Origin: Prevotella vespertina
GTDB lineage: Bacteria; Bacteroidota; Bacteroidia; Bacteroidales; Bacteroidaceae
Direction: 5' to 3'
DNA: 64,000 bases
NCBI RefSeq assembly: GCF_009728485.1
Contig: NZ_VVIQ01000008.1
Span: 1 to 64,000, forward strand
The notes under the pieces are model-generated. The model did not search any database. It saw nothing but the letters and a program-made list of their open reading frames with translations, and was not told the DNA's origin. The translations under genes and the position numbers were made by a program. Of this stretch, positions 52,082 through 60,753 are shown piece by piece. Within the stretch, counting starts at the first letter, position 1. Each line of letters opens with the position of its first letter.

Positions 52082-53008
52082 CTAATAAGAGCCTATCCAG
52101 AGGAAAATCATACCGAGAATGACAAGGCAAAGATCAAGTGCTTTTGCCTTCAAGTTCTTCTCTCTAAAGAGTAATGCTCCACACAGGAACGACACTATAA
52201 CGGAACCACGACGAACCATAGATACGATTGAAATCATTGCGCCTGGTAAGGAAAGGGCATAGAAATAAGCAAAGTCTGCCATCGACAAAAAGATAGAGAT
52301 GAGTAAGATGCTCCATTTCCAAGAGAACTTAACTTCAGTATCAGTCCCGCCCTTGCGCTTGTATAAGTAGATAAGGAGAACTATTGCCATCATCAAGCAT
52401 TGGTAAATATTGTACCAACTTTGTGCCAACATACGATCCATCCCCACTCCACCACTCTCTGGACTTGCCATTAAGTATTTGTCTAACAAGCCACTACAAG
52501 TACCCATTAAAGCAGCTAATAATAAGAAAAGTATCCACTTATTATGCTTGAAGTCTATACCTTCTTTCTTACCACTTCGAGCCAAAAGGAATAAGGAGAT
52601 AATAGCAAATATCACACCTATCCATTGCCATACATTTAAACGTTCACCAAACACTACCATAGCTCCCACTAATGTCATAACTGGACGTGTGGCATTAATA
52701 GGACCTACTATCGTTAGGGGGAGATGGGCTATGGCAAAATAACCAAATACCCAAGATAACAAGACAATCACACTCTTCAGTACAATCCACTTATGCATTG
52801 CCCATCCTCCTGCACCAACTTGTAGAACACTCCCTTCTAATAAGTTCGTATATTGTGAGAGCAATATAAGTGGGATGAAGATGAGGGAACAAAATAATGT
52901 GTTAAGAAATAAGACGGGGATGACATCATTACCTTTCAAAGAATACTTCTTAGAGGTATCGTACAATCCGAGCAAAGTTGCAGAGACAAATGCTAAGATA
53001 ATCCACAT
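52082..53008 (-). CDS. EamA-type drug/metabolite transporter
   Basis: A 308-residue, 10-helix DMT-superfamily carrier with two EamA halves (helices about 1-145 and 155-308). GLYDTSKKYSLKGNDVIPV at the N-terminus and GPINATRPVMTLVGAMVVFGERL at the end of the first half are typical. The substrate is unknown. It starts 11 bp after truA, in the same direction, and probably shares its transcript. Confidence 0.88.
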   Translation of the reverse strand: MWIILAFVSATLLGLYDTSKKYSLKGNDVIPVLFLNTLFCSLIFIPLILLSQYTNLLEGSVLQVGAGGWAMHKWIVLKSVIVLLSWVFGYFAIAHLPLTIVGPINATRPVMTLVGAMVVFGERLNVWQWIGVIFAIISLFLLARSGKKEGIDFKHNKWILFLLLAALMGTCSGLLDKYLMASPESGGVGMDRMLAQSWYNIYQCLMMAIVLLIYLYKRKGGTDTEVKFSWKWSILLISIFLSMADFAYFYALSLPGAMISIVSMVRRGSVIVSFLCGALLFREKNLKAKALDLCLVILGMIFLWIGSY

Positions 53009-53019
53009 AAAAGTCTACT

Positions 53020-53781
53020 TTAATATTTTATATCCCACAAGAAAAGGGCATTGCCTGGCATGCTCTCACCCGCATCACTTCTTGACCCATTATTTACAAT
53101 AGCTTGAAACTCCTCTAAGGATAACCTTCCTCTTCCAACATCAACTAAAGTTCCAACTACAGAACGTACCATATTGCGTAAGAAGCGATTAGCCGATATA
53201 ACGAAACACCAATTAGTGACCTTATCAGAAGTTACTAATGCTTGTTCCGCCTTACATGGAATCCAACGTGCTTCTGTCAGATTGCAGATGGTTGTCTTTA
53301 CATCCGCACCTGTCTTGCAAAAACATTTGAAGTCTTTTTCTCCTATCAGATAGTCGGCTGCCTCATTCATTTTATCAAAGTCCAACGGATAGTGAATCTC
53401 ACATGAATATTGGCGTGAGAAGGGCTGCTTCGTTGTATGTACATAATAATGATAGGTACGGGATGTTGCGGAGAATCGTGCATGTAAGTCTTCACTCACA
53501 GGCACAATCTGACTAACAGAGATATCACGGGGTAACAACCGATTGAGCTTATAAACCAGTTGCTGGCAATCTATAGTCTTATCTGTATCAAAGTGAGCAA
53601 CCATCATCCGTCCATGTACACCCGCATCTGTACGCCCTGCCCCAGTTATACTAACCTCTTCACGTAAAAGAGTTGATAAGGAACGTTCCAGTACTTCTTG
53701 AACAGATATACCATTAGGTTGTATTTGCCAACCATGATAGGCTGTCCCATCATAGGATAGTGTTATAAAATATCGCTGCAT
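53020..53781 (-). CDS. truA: tRNA pseudouridine(38-40) synthase
   Basis: A 253-residue enzyme that modifies the tRNA anticodon stem-loop. The catalytic Asp52 lies in GAGRTDAGVHG; YDGTAYHGWQ at 10-19 and RFLRNMVRSVVGTLVDVGRG near the C-terminus are classical. The frame opens 16 codons earlier, but that start would precede the -7 box at 53791-53798, so the Met of MQRYFITLSYDG is chosen. The leader would then be only a few nucleotides. Confidence 0.95.
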   Translation of the reverse strand: MQRYFITLSYDGTAYHGWQIQPNGISVQEVLERSLSTLLREEVSITGAGRTDAGVHGRMMVAHFDTDKTIDCQQLVYKLNRLLPRDISVSQIVPVSEDLHARFSATSRTYHYYVHTTKQPFSRQYSCEIHYPLDFDKMNEAADYLIGEKDFKCFCKTGADVKTTICNLTEARWIPCKAEQALVTSDKVTNWCFVISANRFLRNMVRSVVGTLVDVGRGRLSLEEFQAIVNNGSRSDAGESMPGNALFLWDIKY

Positions 53782-53790
53782 AATTGCGTG

Positions 53791-53798
53791 CAAAGGTA
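53791..53798 (-). promoter_or_regulatory. truA -7 box
   Basis: TACCTTTG followed by C on the minus strand, 9 nt before the truA ATG. Confidence 0.55.
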
Positions 53799-53806
53799 CA
53801 CAAAAA

Positions 53807-55351
53807 TTAGCTAAACTCTGTCTTGCCAATATAAAAACTCCATAATCTCCAAGCTGTCAACAATGCCACATAATAAAGGATAATATGAAGAGTGGAAATG
53901 TGAATTTGCTCCATGCTAGCACCTGGCAGACTGGCAAACCAATGTAGAGTGTTGTTCAACCATTCGATAGTTGTAGAAAGGCACTTGCTAATAAACAAAG
54001 AGAAAGAGGGTAATGGAGCGAATAAGAACAATAAACCTGTCATGTAAATGATTAGAGTTGTACAGGGCACTGCTATCAAACTACAAGGAAGTGAGACAAG
54101 TGACACTCTGTCAAAGTAATAAGCAATTAGAGGTAAGGTGCCTAACTGGGCTGCCACGGATAATGCAATCATTGAGCATAGCCACCGCATGATAGTAAGG
54201 CGCAGAAGTTTTCCCTTTCGGAACGTTGCTATCAGGAGTGGATAGAATAGTATGATACTCCCAACTGAAGCAAAAGATAACTGAAAACCTATGTCAAACA
54301 AATGATAAGGATTGAGAACAAGCATGATAAAGGCTGTTAATGACAGGGCATTCACTGATAGACGCTCCCTATTTAAGAGGGTAACAAACGAATAGATAGA
54401 TAACATCATTGCAGAACGCACAACAGAGGGAGAAGCACCCACTAACATGACGAAGAGCCAAACGCCAAATAGGATAATTGGCTCCGTCATAAACTTATTA
54501 CGCAAGAAGAAAAACAACCTACTACACCCTCCCATTATAAGAACAAGCACGCCATAGATAATTGTGAGATGTAAGCCCGACAAGGCTAACACATGACTTG
54601 CACCAGTTATTGAGTAATCTTCTTTTAAGTTCTTATTTAATAGTGTTTTATCTCCAATAGTCATTGCTGTTACTATAGCCAGATTATCACCTTTAAGATT
54701 CTTCTTTAATTGACTTAAAACCTTATGCTGGTAGCGTCGGAAAGCAATAGCAAGTCGCTGAAACAAATTGAGTTTATTAAGGTGAATTTGTTTCTTTTGC
54801 CATTGATTATAATAAATGAAAGTCTCGGCAACATAGTCATGCAGTCTTAACCATCTAGCATAATCAAAACTCCCACCTAAAAGATTTGTTGGCTCGGTGA
54901 GACGGGCAGATGCAATAATACCATCACCTACATGTAAATGCTTATAATTGTTTGTCAAACTATCACGTAATATTCTCGCTTTTATCTTCATGGGCTTTGA
55001 CTGACTAACTACTAACAAGTCTGTCTGGATAACCTTCCCCACTACAACAGGCTCTGTTAGTAAAACAGCCTCAAAGGTTATCTCTCTTTGTGGTAAGCTA
55101 ACATGATTAATTCGTTCTTTCTCCGTGAAGAAGGTAGCCCCCAATAGGAAGACAGAAAGCAGAAGCAATGCACTTTGAATATATCTCCAACGCCAAGATA
55201 ACATTGTCAAAATGATTGCTAACAATAGGAAACCACACCAATAATATAGTGTGATAGAATTGCTCGCAAACTGTCCCATAAAGATTCCGAAACCAAATGG
55301 TACAAGCAACTTAACAAAGGGATACATCTTCAAGTCTACTTTCTCCTTCAT
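53807..55351 (-). CDS. ComEC/Rec2-family membrane protein without nuclease domain
   Basis: A 514-residue polytopic protein. N-terminal helices and an OB-like DUF4131 segment (about 20-200) are followed by the competence domain (about 220-490) with HVLALSGLHLTIIYGVL. The C-terminal metallo-beta-lactamase domain of full ComEC is absent; the protein ends about 30 residues after the last helix. It could still form the DNA channel for natural transformation, with any nuclease supplied separately. The -7 box is at 55378-55385. Confidence 0.9.
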   Translation of the reverse strand: MKEKVDLKMYPFVKLLVPFGFGIFMGQFASNSITLYYWCGFLLLAIILTMLSWRWRYIQSALLLLSVFLLGATFFTEKERINHVSLPQREITFEAVLLTEPVVVGKVIQTDLLVVSQSKPMKIKARILRDSLTNNYKHLHVGDGIIASARLTEPTNLLGGSFDYARWLRLHDYVAETFIYYNQWQKKQIHLNKLNLFQRLAIAFRRYQHKVLSQLKKNLKGDNLAIVTAMTIGDKTLLNKNLKEDYSITGASHVLALSGLHLTIIYGVLVLIMGGCSRLFFFLRNKFMTEPIILFGVWLFVMLVGASPSVVRSAMMLSIYSFVTLLNRERLSVNALSLTAFIMLVLNPYHLFDIGFQLSFASVGSIILFYPLLIATFRKGKLLRLTIMRWLCSMIALSVAAQLGTLPLIAYYFDRVSLVSLPCSLIAVPCTTLIIYMTGLLFLFAPLPSFSLFISKCLSTTIEWLNNTLHWFASLPGASMEQIHISTLHIILYYVALLTAWRLWSFYIGKTEFS

Positions 55352-55377
55352 CGTGTTCTATATTCATGTATTGTTCA

Positions 55378-55385
55378 CAAATATA
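55378..55385 (-). promoter_or_regulatory. comEC-like gene -7 box
   Basis: TATATTTG on the minus strand, 27 bp before the ATG. Confidence 0.55.
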
Positions 55386-55460
55386 GGCAATTATAATGAA
55401 AAATCAAAGTAAATGTGCTAGTTAGCTATTATTAATCTTGTTAGATTTATAAATAATGAC

Positions 55461-55468
55461 TACCTTTG
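55461..55468 (+). promoter_or_regulatory. -7 box abutting EFR1 gene start
   Basis: TACCTTTG with only TCAC before the ATG at 55473. This predicts a leaderless mRNA. Confidence 0.6.
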
Positions 55469-55472
55469 TCAC

Positions 55473-56312
55473 ATGATTTTCTATTTCTCTGGTACAGGTA
55501 ATAGTCAATGGGCAGCGAAGACGTTAGCTTTACAAACCCAAGATGAGTTATATTCTATCGCTAAAATCATTAAAACCGATTGTACGTTTCAATTAAAGAA
55601 AGGCGAGCAAGTTGGTTTTGTCTTTCCTGTACATGGATGGAGAGTGCCACGCATCGTTAGGGTTTTCCTACAGAAACTTAAACTTACAGACGAAGAGGCT
55701 CAACCACTAAAGCATCATTGTTTCTGCTTAATGACTGCAGGAGACACAATAGCCAAAGCTATGGAACGATTCCAACAGCACCTGTATGAAACTCCTATTG
55801 GAGGGATGTTAGAACTTGACCTTGTTGGTTCCGTCATCATGCCTGAGTCGTATGTGGGCTTACCAGGTATGGATGTTGACACAAAGGAGAAAGAACTCGA
55901 AAAGAAGCAAGCCGCAGAGATCTATCTAAGAGATTTCGGAAAGAAGATCATTCAGAAACAGAAAGAGGATGATTATAAGCCTTGTGGTTGGAAGGAACTC
56001 ACGGTTGGTCCACTACCCTGGTTCTTCTCAGTCCCTGTAGGTGGTTTCTTTGAGCGGTTCCTCATCACAGACAAACCCTTTCATGTGGATCATCAACGTT
56101 GTGTCAAATGCGGTATCTGTGCTAACGTCTGTCCTGTTGCTGATATAAAAGGCGGCTTAGGTTACGAACCCGAATGGTTGCACAACAAAAAGTGTCTCAC
56201 TTGCTTCGCCTGTTACCATCATTGTCCGCATCATGCTATAGAATATGGCAAGCGTACAGTGAAGAAGGGGCAGTACTTCTATAATAGATACAAAGTAAAA
56301 GAGAATATTTAA
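55473..56312 (+). CDS. EFR1-family flavodoxin-ferredoxin protein
   Basis: A 279-residue electron-transfer protein. The flavodoxin-like N-terminal half begins directly with the phosphate loop (MIFYFSGTGNSQWAAK), which fixes the start. Two 4Fe-4S clusters follow near the C-terminus (CVKCGICANVCP and CLTCFACYHHCP). EFR1 proteins are found in anaerobes; the redox partner is unknown. The -7 box ends 4 nt before the ATG. The M6 protease follows in 17 bp and may be co-transcribed. Confidence 0.9.
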   Translation: MIFYFSGTGNSQWAAKTLALQTQDELYSIAKIIKTDCTFQLKKGEQVGFVFPVHGWRVPRIVRVFLQKLKLTDEEAQPLKHHCFCLMTAGDTIAKAMERFQQHLYETPIGGMLELDLVGSVIMPESYVGLPGMDVDTKEKELEKKQAAEIYLRDFGKKIIQKQKEDDYKPCGWKELTVGPLPWFFSVPVGGFFERFLITDKPFHVDHQRCVKCGICANVCPVADIKGGLGYEPEWLHNKKCLTCFACYHHCPHHAIEYGKRTVKKGQYFYNRYKVKENI

Positions 56313-56329
56313 ATTAATTAATAACGAAT

Positions 56330-58144
56330 ATGACATTCAACTTTAAACGAATATGTCTCGGTGTATGCCTATGTTTAAGTTCCATAGGCGTTTGGGGTGC
56401 TAAGGCAAATTCGATTCCAGTACAAGTCAGACAGTCGGATGGAACAACTATCACCGTAATACTACGTGGCGATGAACACATCAACTGGTACACCACACTT
56501 GATGGTGTATTGCTTGTGCAAGCGGCAGACAATAGCTATTATGTAGGAAAGGTAACTAAGGATGGGCGTCTCATTGCTACTCAACAACTCGCACACGAAG
56601 CAGCATGGCGTTCGAACGCAGAGACTAACCTCATTAGTAAGCAAGATAAGGATAAGTTCTACTCTTATGTATCTAAGGTTGCAGAGCAGTCTGAGAACTC
56701 ATACAATAACAGACCATTAACACGAGTAACAGTAGATTCAGGTTATGGTGGTGTACCTTACTTCCCTCACACAGGAAGCCCTAAAGCTCTTGTTATCCTC
56801 GCAGAGTTTGCTGATACAACCTTCACGATTCAGAATACAAAGCAAGTATTTACTAATTACTTGATGAACGAAGGTCATTTTTCAGAGACAGCCTATGCAC
56901 AAAACAGGAACTATAAAGGTGTACGTGGATACTTTAAGGATTGTAGTTATGGGCAATTCACCCCTACATTTGACGTTGTTGGGCCTGTAAAGTTACCAAA
57001 AACACAGACTTATTATGGAGCTGGGAATGATAATATAACAGACTTGATGACTGATGCTTGTAATGCTGTTGATAATGAAGTAGACTTCTCACAATACGAT
57101 GCAAACGGCGATGGATTGGTTGATCTAGTTTATATCATTTACGCAGGTCACTCAGCCAACTATAGAGGGAATGCCTCTACTGACATTTGGCCTAAATCAG
57201 GAACGACAATATTATCTAAGACTTTTGATGGTAAAAGTATTCGTCGTTATGGGGTAAGCAATGAACTTGCAGGAAGAGAGAACAAAAAGAAAGAAAAGGA
57301 AACAATTAATGGTATAGGGCTCTTCTGCCATGAGTTCTCTCATACCCTTGGGCTACCAGATATCTATGCATACAGGACTGATGCAGAAGACCAAAATGAT
57401 CAAGGTATGGAACTATGGGACCTTATGGATGGTGGTACAGAAGTGCAAGGTGGCAGAGTCCCTTCGCCTTATCTTGCTTGGGAACGTGAGGCTATGGGTT
57501 GGATGAGCATAGATACATTAATAACTGATTGCCACATAGCTAATTTAAAGACAATAGATAATGGTGGCAAGGCTTACAAAATCCTTAATCCTTCAGCATC
57601 AAACGAATATATAGTATTACAAAGTATTCAAAAGGGAGGATGGTACCAAGGTTGGGGGAATGGTTCTTATCCAAAGGGATTACTTGTTTATCGAATATCA
57701 TACGCATATAACAAAGTAAACGTATTTGATTTCCCTAATAATGTCAAAGGCAAACCACGTGTAATTGTAGTTCCTGCGGATGGGAAGGTATTATCAGCTC
57801 AGAATGCAGGAGGTTCTTGGGATACATATATAACACAACATAATGAAGACCTCTATCCATATAATGGATTGGATTCAATTAAAGGTTTCAAGATGTTTAA
57901 TGAGGCAACACTTGACAGATCTATATTTAATATTGTAGAAACAGATGGTGCAAATACCGAAAATAGGTATGTTAGTTTCGACTTTAGAGATAGAATAACA
58001 ACAGGCATCTATAACACAACAGTTACAGAGCTAACAATATCTGACAACCGCATCTACACGCTCGATGGTCGTTATGTTGGTACAGACAGAAATGCTTTAC
58101 CTCATGGTATTTATATTCAGAACAGGCGTAAGTTTATTAAATAA
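56330..58144 (+). CDS. M6-family secreted metalloprotease with T9SS-like tail
   Basis: A 604-residue secreted protease. Signal peptide is about 1-23. The M6 catalytic motif HEFSHTLGLPD is at residues 334-344 (zinc His334 and His338, general base Glu335). An acidic YDANGDGLVD loop near 263 may bind Ca2+. The last about 40 residues (ISDNRIYTLDGRYVGTDRNA, then LPHGIYIQNRRKFIK) have the pattern of a short Prevotella-type C-terminal sorting signal. It would be exported by the type IX system and could degrade host or tissue proteins (inferred). It may read through from the EFR1 gene; terminator at 58174-58221. Confidence 0.88.
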   Translation: MTFNFKRICLGVCLCLSSIGVWGAKANSIPVQVRQSDGTTITVILRGDEHINWYTTLDGVLLVQAADNSYYVGKVTKDGRLIATQQLAHEAAWRSNAETNLISKQDKDKFYSYVSKVAEQSENSYNNRPLTRVTVDSGYGGVPYFPHTGSPKALVILAEFADTTFTIQNTKQVFTNYLMNEGHFSETAYAQNRNYKGVRGYFKDCSYGQFTPTFDVVGPVKLPKTQTYYGAGNDNITDLMTDACNAVDNEVDFSQYDANGDGLVDLVYIIYAGHSANYRGNASTDIWPKSGTTILSKTFDGKSIRRYGVSNELAGRENKKKEKETINGIGLFCHEFSHTLGLPDIYAYRTDAEDQNDQGMELWDLMDGGTEVQGGRVPSPYLAWEREAMGWMSIDTLITDCHIANLKTIDNGGKAYKILNPSASNEYIVLQSIQKGGWYQGWGNGSYPKGLLVYRISYAYNKVNVFDFPNNVKGKPRVIVVPADGKVLSAQNAGGSWDTYITQHNEDLYPYNGLDSIKGFKMFNEATLDRSIFNIVETDGANTENRYVSFDFRDRITTGIYNTTVTELTISDNRIYTLDGRYVGTDRNALPHGIYIQNRRKFIK

Positions 58145-58173
58145 ATAAGTCAAGATAAACTTGAAGAATAAGT

Positions 58174-58224
58174 AAACGGGTAAGAAGGTAAGGATTTAAC
58201 TCCTATCATTCTTACCCGTTTTCT
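58174..58224 (+). terminator. Terminator of M6 protease gene
   Basis: AAACGGGTAAGAA (58174-58186) pairs with TTCTTACCCGTTT (58209-58221), 22-nt loop, then TCTTAT. Confidence 0.85.
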
Positions 58225-58445
58225 TATACCTATAAAGCTACTAATACTATACTTTAAATACTATAAGGAACACCTTTACAACACACTTGGAAAAACATTA
58301 CAAGTACTTTGGGTAAATACTACAAAAGGCTTGTAACATCATTGTATATGATGAATTGTCCTTGAAGAGAATTCTTTATTGCTCACAACTAATAGGTTCT
58401 TGGGTACACAAAGTATATTCAAACATCACACTAAGATATAGGCAA

Positions 58446-58477
58446 CTTAAAAGGGCATGCCCATGATGGACATGCCC
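58446..58477 (-). terminator. Terminator of PpiD-like gene
   Basis: GGGCATG / CATGCCC stem (58453-58459 and 58471-58477), followed on the minus strand by TTTTAAG. Confidence 0.7.
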
Positions 58478-58504
58478 TGTATTTAGTTTGAACTCTTATT
58501 CTAA

Positions 58505-60652
58505 TTAGAAGAAGAGGTAACGATTATCAACTACATTTGCCTTGAGGATAAGGTCTTGCATAAAGTTACTCAAGTACTGCATGTTCTGTTGTGCTGCTTG
58601 CTGCATTGCCATAGTCTCGTTGTACTTAGAACCAGCACGAAGAGCCTTCTTTACAACTTGGAAAACATATACACCAGCATTACCCTTTACAGGATTCTTA
58701 GAGAACTTGCCTGCTGCAGTTGCAGCAACTGCACCTGAGAGAGCAGGCTCTGCAGAACCTGTAGCTTGTACGAAAGCAGGAGCTGCGAAGGTAATTTGAC
58801 TAACTGTGCTAACCTTAGCACCCTTAGCTTGAGCAGCTGCTATACTATTAACTCCCTTGAGTTTAGCCATCAACTTTTCTGCCTTCTTATCCTTGATTAC
58901 TTCACGTTTAAGAATCTCCTTAACCTGTGGGTCATCCCAAGAACGATAGCCTTTTGGATGGATAGCAGAAAGAACTATAACCATCAAGTGATCATTGTCA
59001 CCACATTCATAAAGTGGAGAAACATCACCTTGCTTAGCATCGAATAGCCACTTAAGTGCATCGCGCGTGCCATGTACACCTGCTATATAATGTTCTGAAG
59101 TTGAGACATCGTTAAGAGATTGTACATGATAACCATACTTACTAGCGTTCTTCTCAAGGTCAGCGGCAGTTGTACTCTTAGCAACAAATTCAGAGAACTT
59201 ATTGTAAGCATCGCTACGTGTTGCCTTAGAGAAATCAATAAGCTTCTTGATAATAGCGGCTGTTGTCTTTGTCTTCATAGCCTTCTTATCAACAACTTGT
59301 AGGATAATATTGCCTTGTGTAAGTGCAACATTTTGGATTGCGTTTACTTCACCATTAAGGAGAGCTTCAATGTATGTACGATTATCTTCGCTCATGCTAG
59401 GAGCAGCCTCATACTGCTGACCAGTGAACCAAACCTTTTCTCCTGTCTGACCATAACGCTTTGCAATAGCAACGAAATCAGCGCCACCAGCTAATGCCTT
59501 CTGTATAGAATCAGCCTTTGCATGAGCCTCTTCAGGAGTATTAGCAGCAACTTGTATCTGACGGAACTGAACAGAATCAGGTAATTGAGCCTTAGACATC
59601 ACACGAATAATATTCAATGTATTGTCTTGCTTATTCTCTGTTACACCTGTTGTTCCTACAGCAAGAGAATCGATCTTTGAAGCTATGTCAGGATACTGCT
59701 GATAAGCCTTGCTACTTACAGGTAAGCCAAGATAAGGAATCATAGAGCCACTCTTGCTAATAACCAATGAAGGGTCAGTAGCTGTAGCAAGTTGCTTTTG
59801 AAGCTCGTTCATTTCCTTGACAATCGCATTTCTATCAGAAGCACTAGCCTTAATCTGGTAATCAACGAACTTAATGTCACGTGTCTCTGTATTCTGACGG
59901 AAAGCTGGTTTCAATTCCTCATACTTAGCTTTAAGATCTTCATCTGTAACCTTTACATCAGCATCTTTTATAGTACTATATGCCAAGGATGCAAGTTGAA
60001 TCTCACTTTCCTCATTATTATCCTTGAATGCCATCTTAGCTTCTGCCTTATTTGAAAGAACACAGCTAGCTAACAAAGCTTGATACTTCTGACCGAGAAG
60101 TTGTGTACGGAGATTCTTCTCTACAAAAAGCCAGTAGTCATAAATCGTCTGCATCTGCTCAAGCTGTGGAGAGTTTGAAGCCTTTGCCTTATTATAACCA
60201 TCAAGGAACTGTTGGAGTGCATTAATATCAAAACGACCAGTTTGCTGATTTACAAATGGGGTCTGTGCTAACATTGGGTTAGTACCATCGTTTAATACAT
60301 TTGAAAGTTCCTGTTCTGTAACAGTCAATCCAACCTTCTTTGCATCAGCTTCTAATACACGATTATTAACCAATTGCTGCCAAACCTGATCCTTTACTTG
60401 GTTAAGCTCATCCTCGGTAAGATTATCACGTTGCATGGTGAACTTAATTGCAGACTGATACTCATCAATCAACTTTTGATAATCCTGAACACTAATCTTC
60501 TCGCCCAGAATCTCACCAATCTGCTGTCGGCTTTCGCTCTTTATTTCATTGCAAGAGCGGAAAGCTGCTTCAGCTAAGAAAGCAAATAAGGCCAAACCGA
60601 TAGCGGTTACCAGTATACCTCCTTTGCTTCTAATTTTTCCTAATGCTGCCAT
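58505..60652 (-). CDS. PpiD-like peptidyl-prolyl isomerase/foldase
   Basis: A 715-residue protein anchored by one N-terminal helix (about 12-30, GGILVTAIGLALFAFLAEAAF) with a large periplasmic part. A SurA-type N-terminal helical region spans about 40-200 (GEKISVQDYQKLIDEYQ, NRVLEADAKKVGLTVTEQELSNV). It is followed by parvulin-like segments (PDSVQFRQIQVAANTPEEAHAKADSIQKAL, FVAIAKRYG near 355-400) and a long C-terminal part. It is expected to help fold exported or outer-membrane proteins. The -7 box is at 60706-60713. It sits next to lptC and an outer-membrane barrel gene, in keeping with an envelope role. Confidence 0.9.
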   Translation of the reverse strand: MAALGKIRSKGGILVTAIGLALFAFLAEAAFRSCNEIKSESRQQIGEILGEKISVQDYQKLIDEYQSAIKFTMQRDNLTEDELNQVKDQVWQQLVNNRVLEADAKKVGLTVTEQELSNVLNDGTNPMLAQTPFVNQQTGRFDINALQQFLDGYNKAKASNSPQLEQMQTIYDYWLFVEKNLRTQLLGQKYQALLASCVLSNKAEAKMAFKDNNEESEIQLASLAYSTIKDADVKVTDEDLKAKYEELKPAFRQNTETRDIKFVDYQIKASASDRNAIVKEMNELQKQLATATDPSLVISKSGSMIPYLGLPVSSKAYQQYPDIASKIDSLAVGTTGVTENKQDNTLNIIRVMSKAQLPDSVQFRQIQVAANTPEEAHAKADSIQKALAGGADFVAIAKRYGQTGEKVWFTGQQYEAAPSMSEDNRTYIEALLNGEVNAIQNVALTQGNIILQVVDKKAMKTKTTAAIIKKLIDFSKATRSDAYNKFSEFVAKSTTAADLEKNASKYGYHVQSLNDVSTSEHYIAGVHGTRDALKWLFDAKQGDVSPLYECGDNDHLMVIVLSAIHPKGYRSWDDPQVKEILKREVIKDKKAEKLMAKLKGVNSIAAAQAKGAKVSTVSQITFAAPAFVQATGSAEPALSGAVAATAAGKFSKNPVKGNAGVYVFQVVKKALRAGSKYNETMAMQQAAQQNMQYLSNFMQDLILKANVVDNRYLFF

Positions 60653-60705
60653 TTTTAGATTTATTATTTGATTTTAATTATTCCTTTTGTACAACAAATT
60701 GCCCA

Positions 60706-60713
60706 CAAAAATA
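60706..60713 (-). promoter_or_regulatory. ppiD-like gene -7 box
   Basis: TATTTTTG on the minus strand, 53 bp before the ATG. Confidence 0.5.
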
Positions 60714-60753
60714 CGAAGAAAAAGGCAATTATCACAATTTTTTATGCACAAAC

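Larger units (their letters stand above)
58145..58504. other. 360-bp convergent intergenic stretch
   Basis: Holds two terminators, one for each converging gene. The middle has no recognisable gene or motif. Confidence 0.55.
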
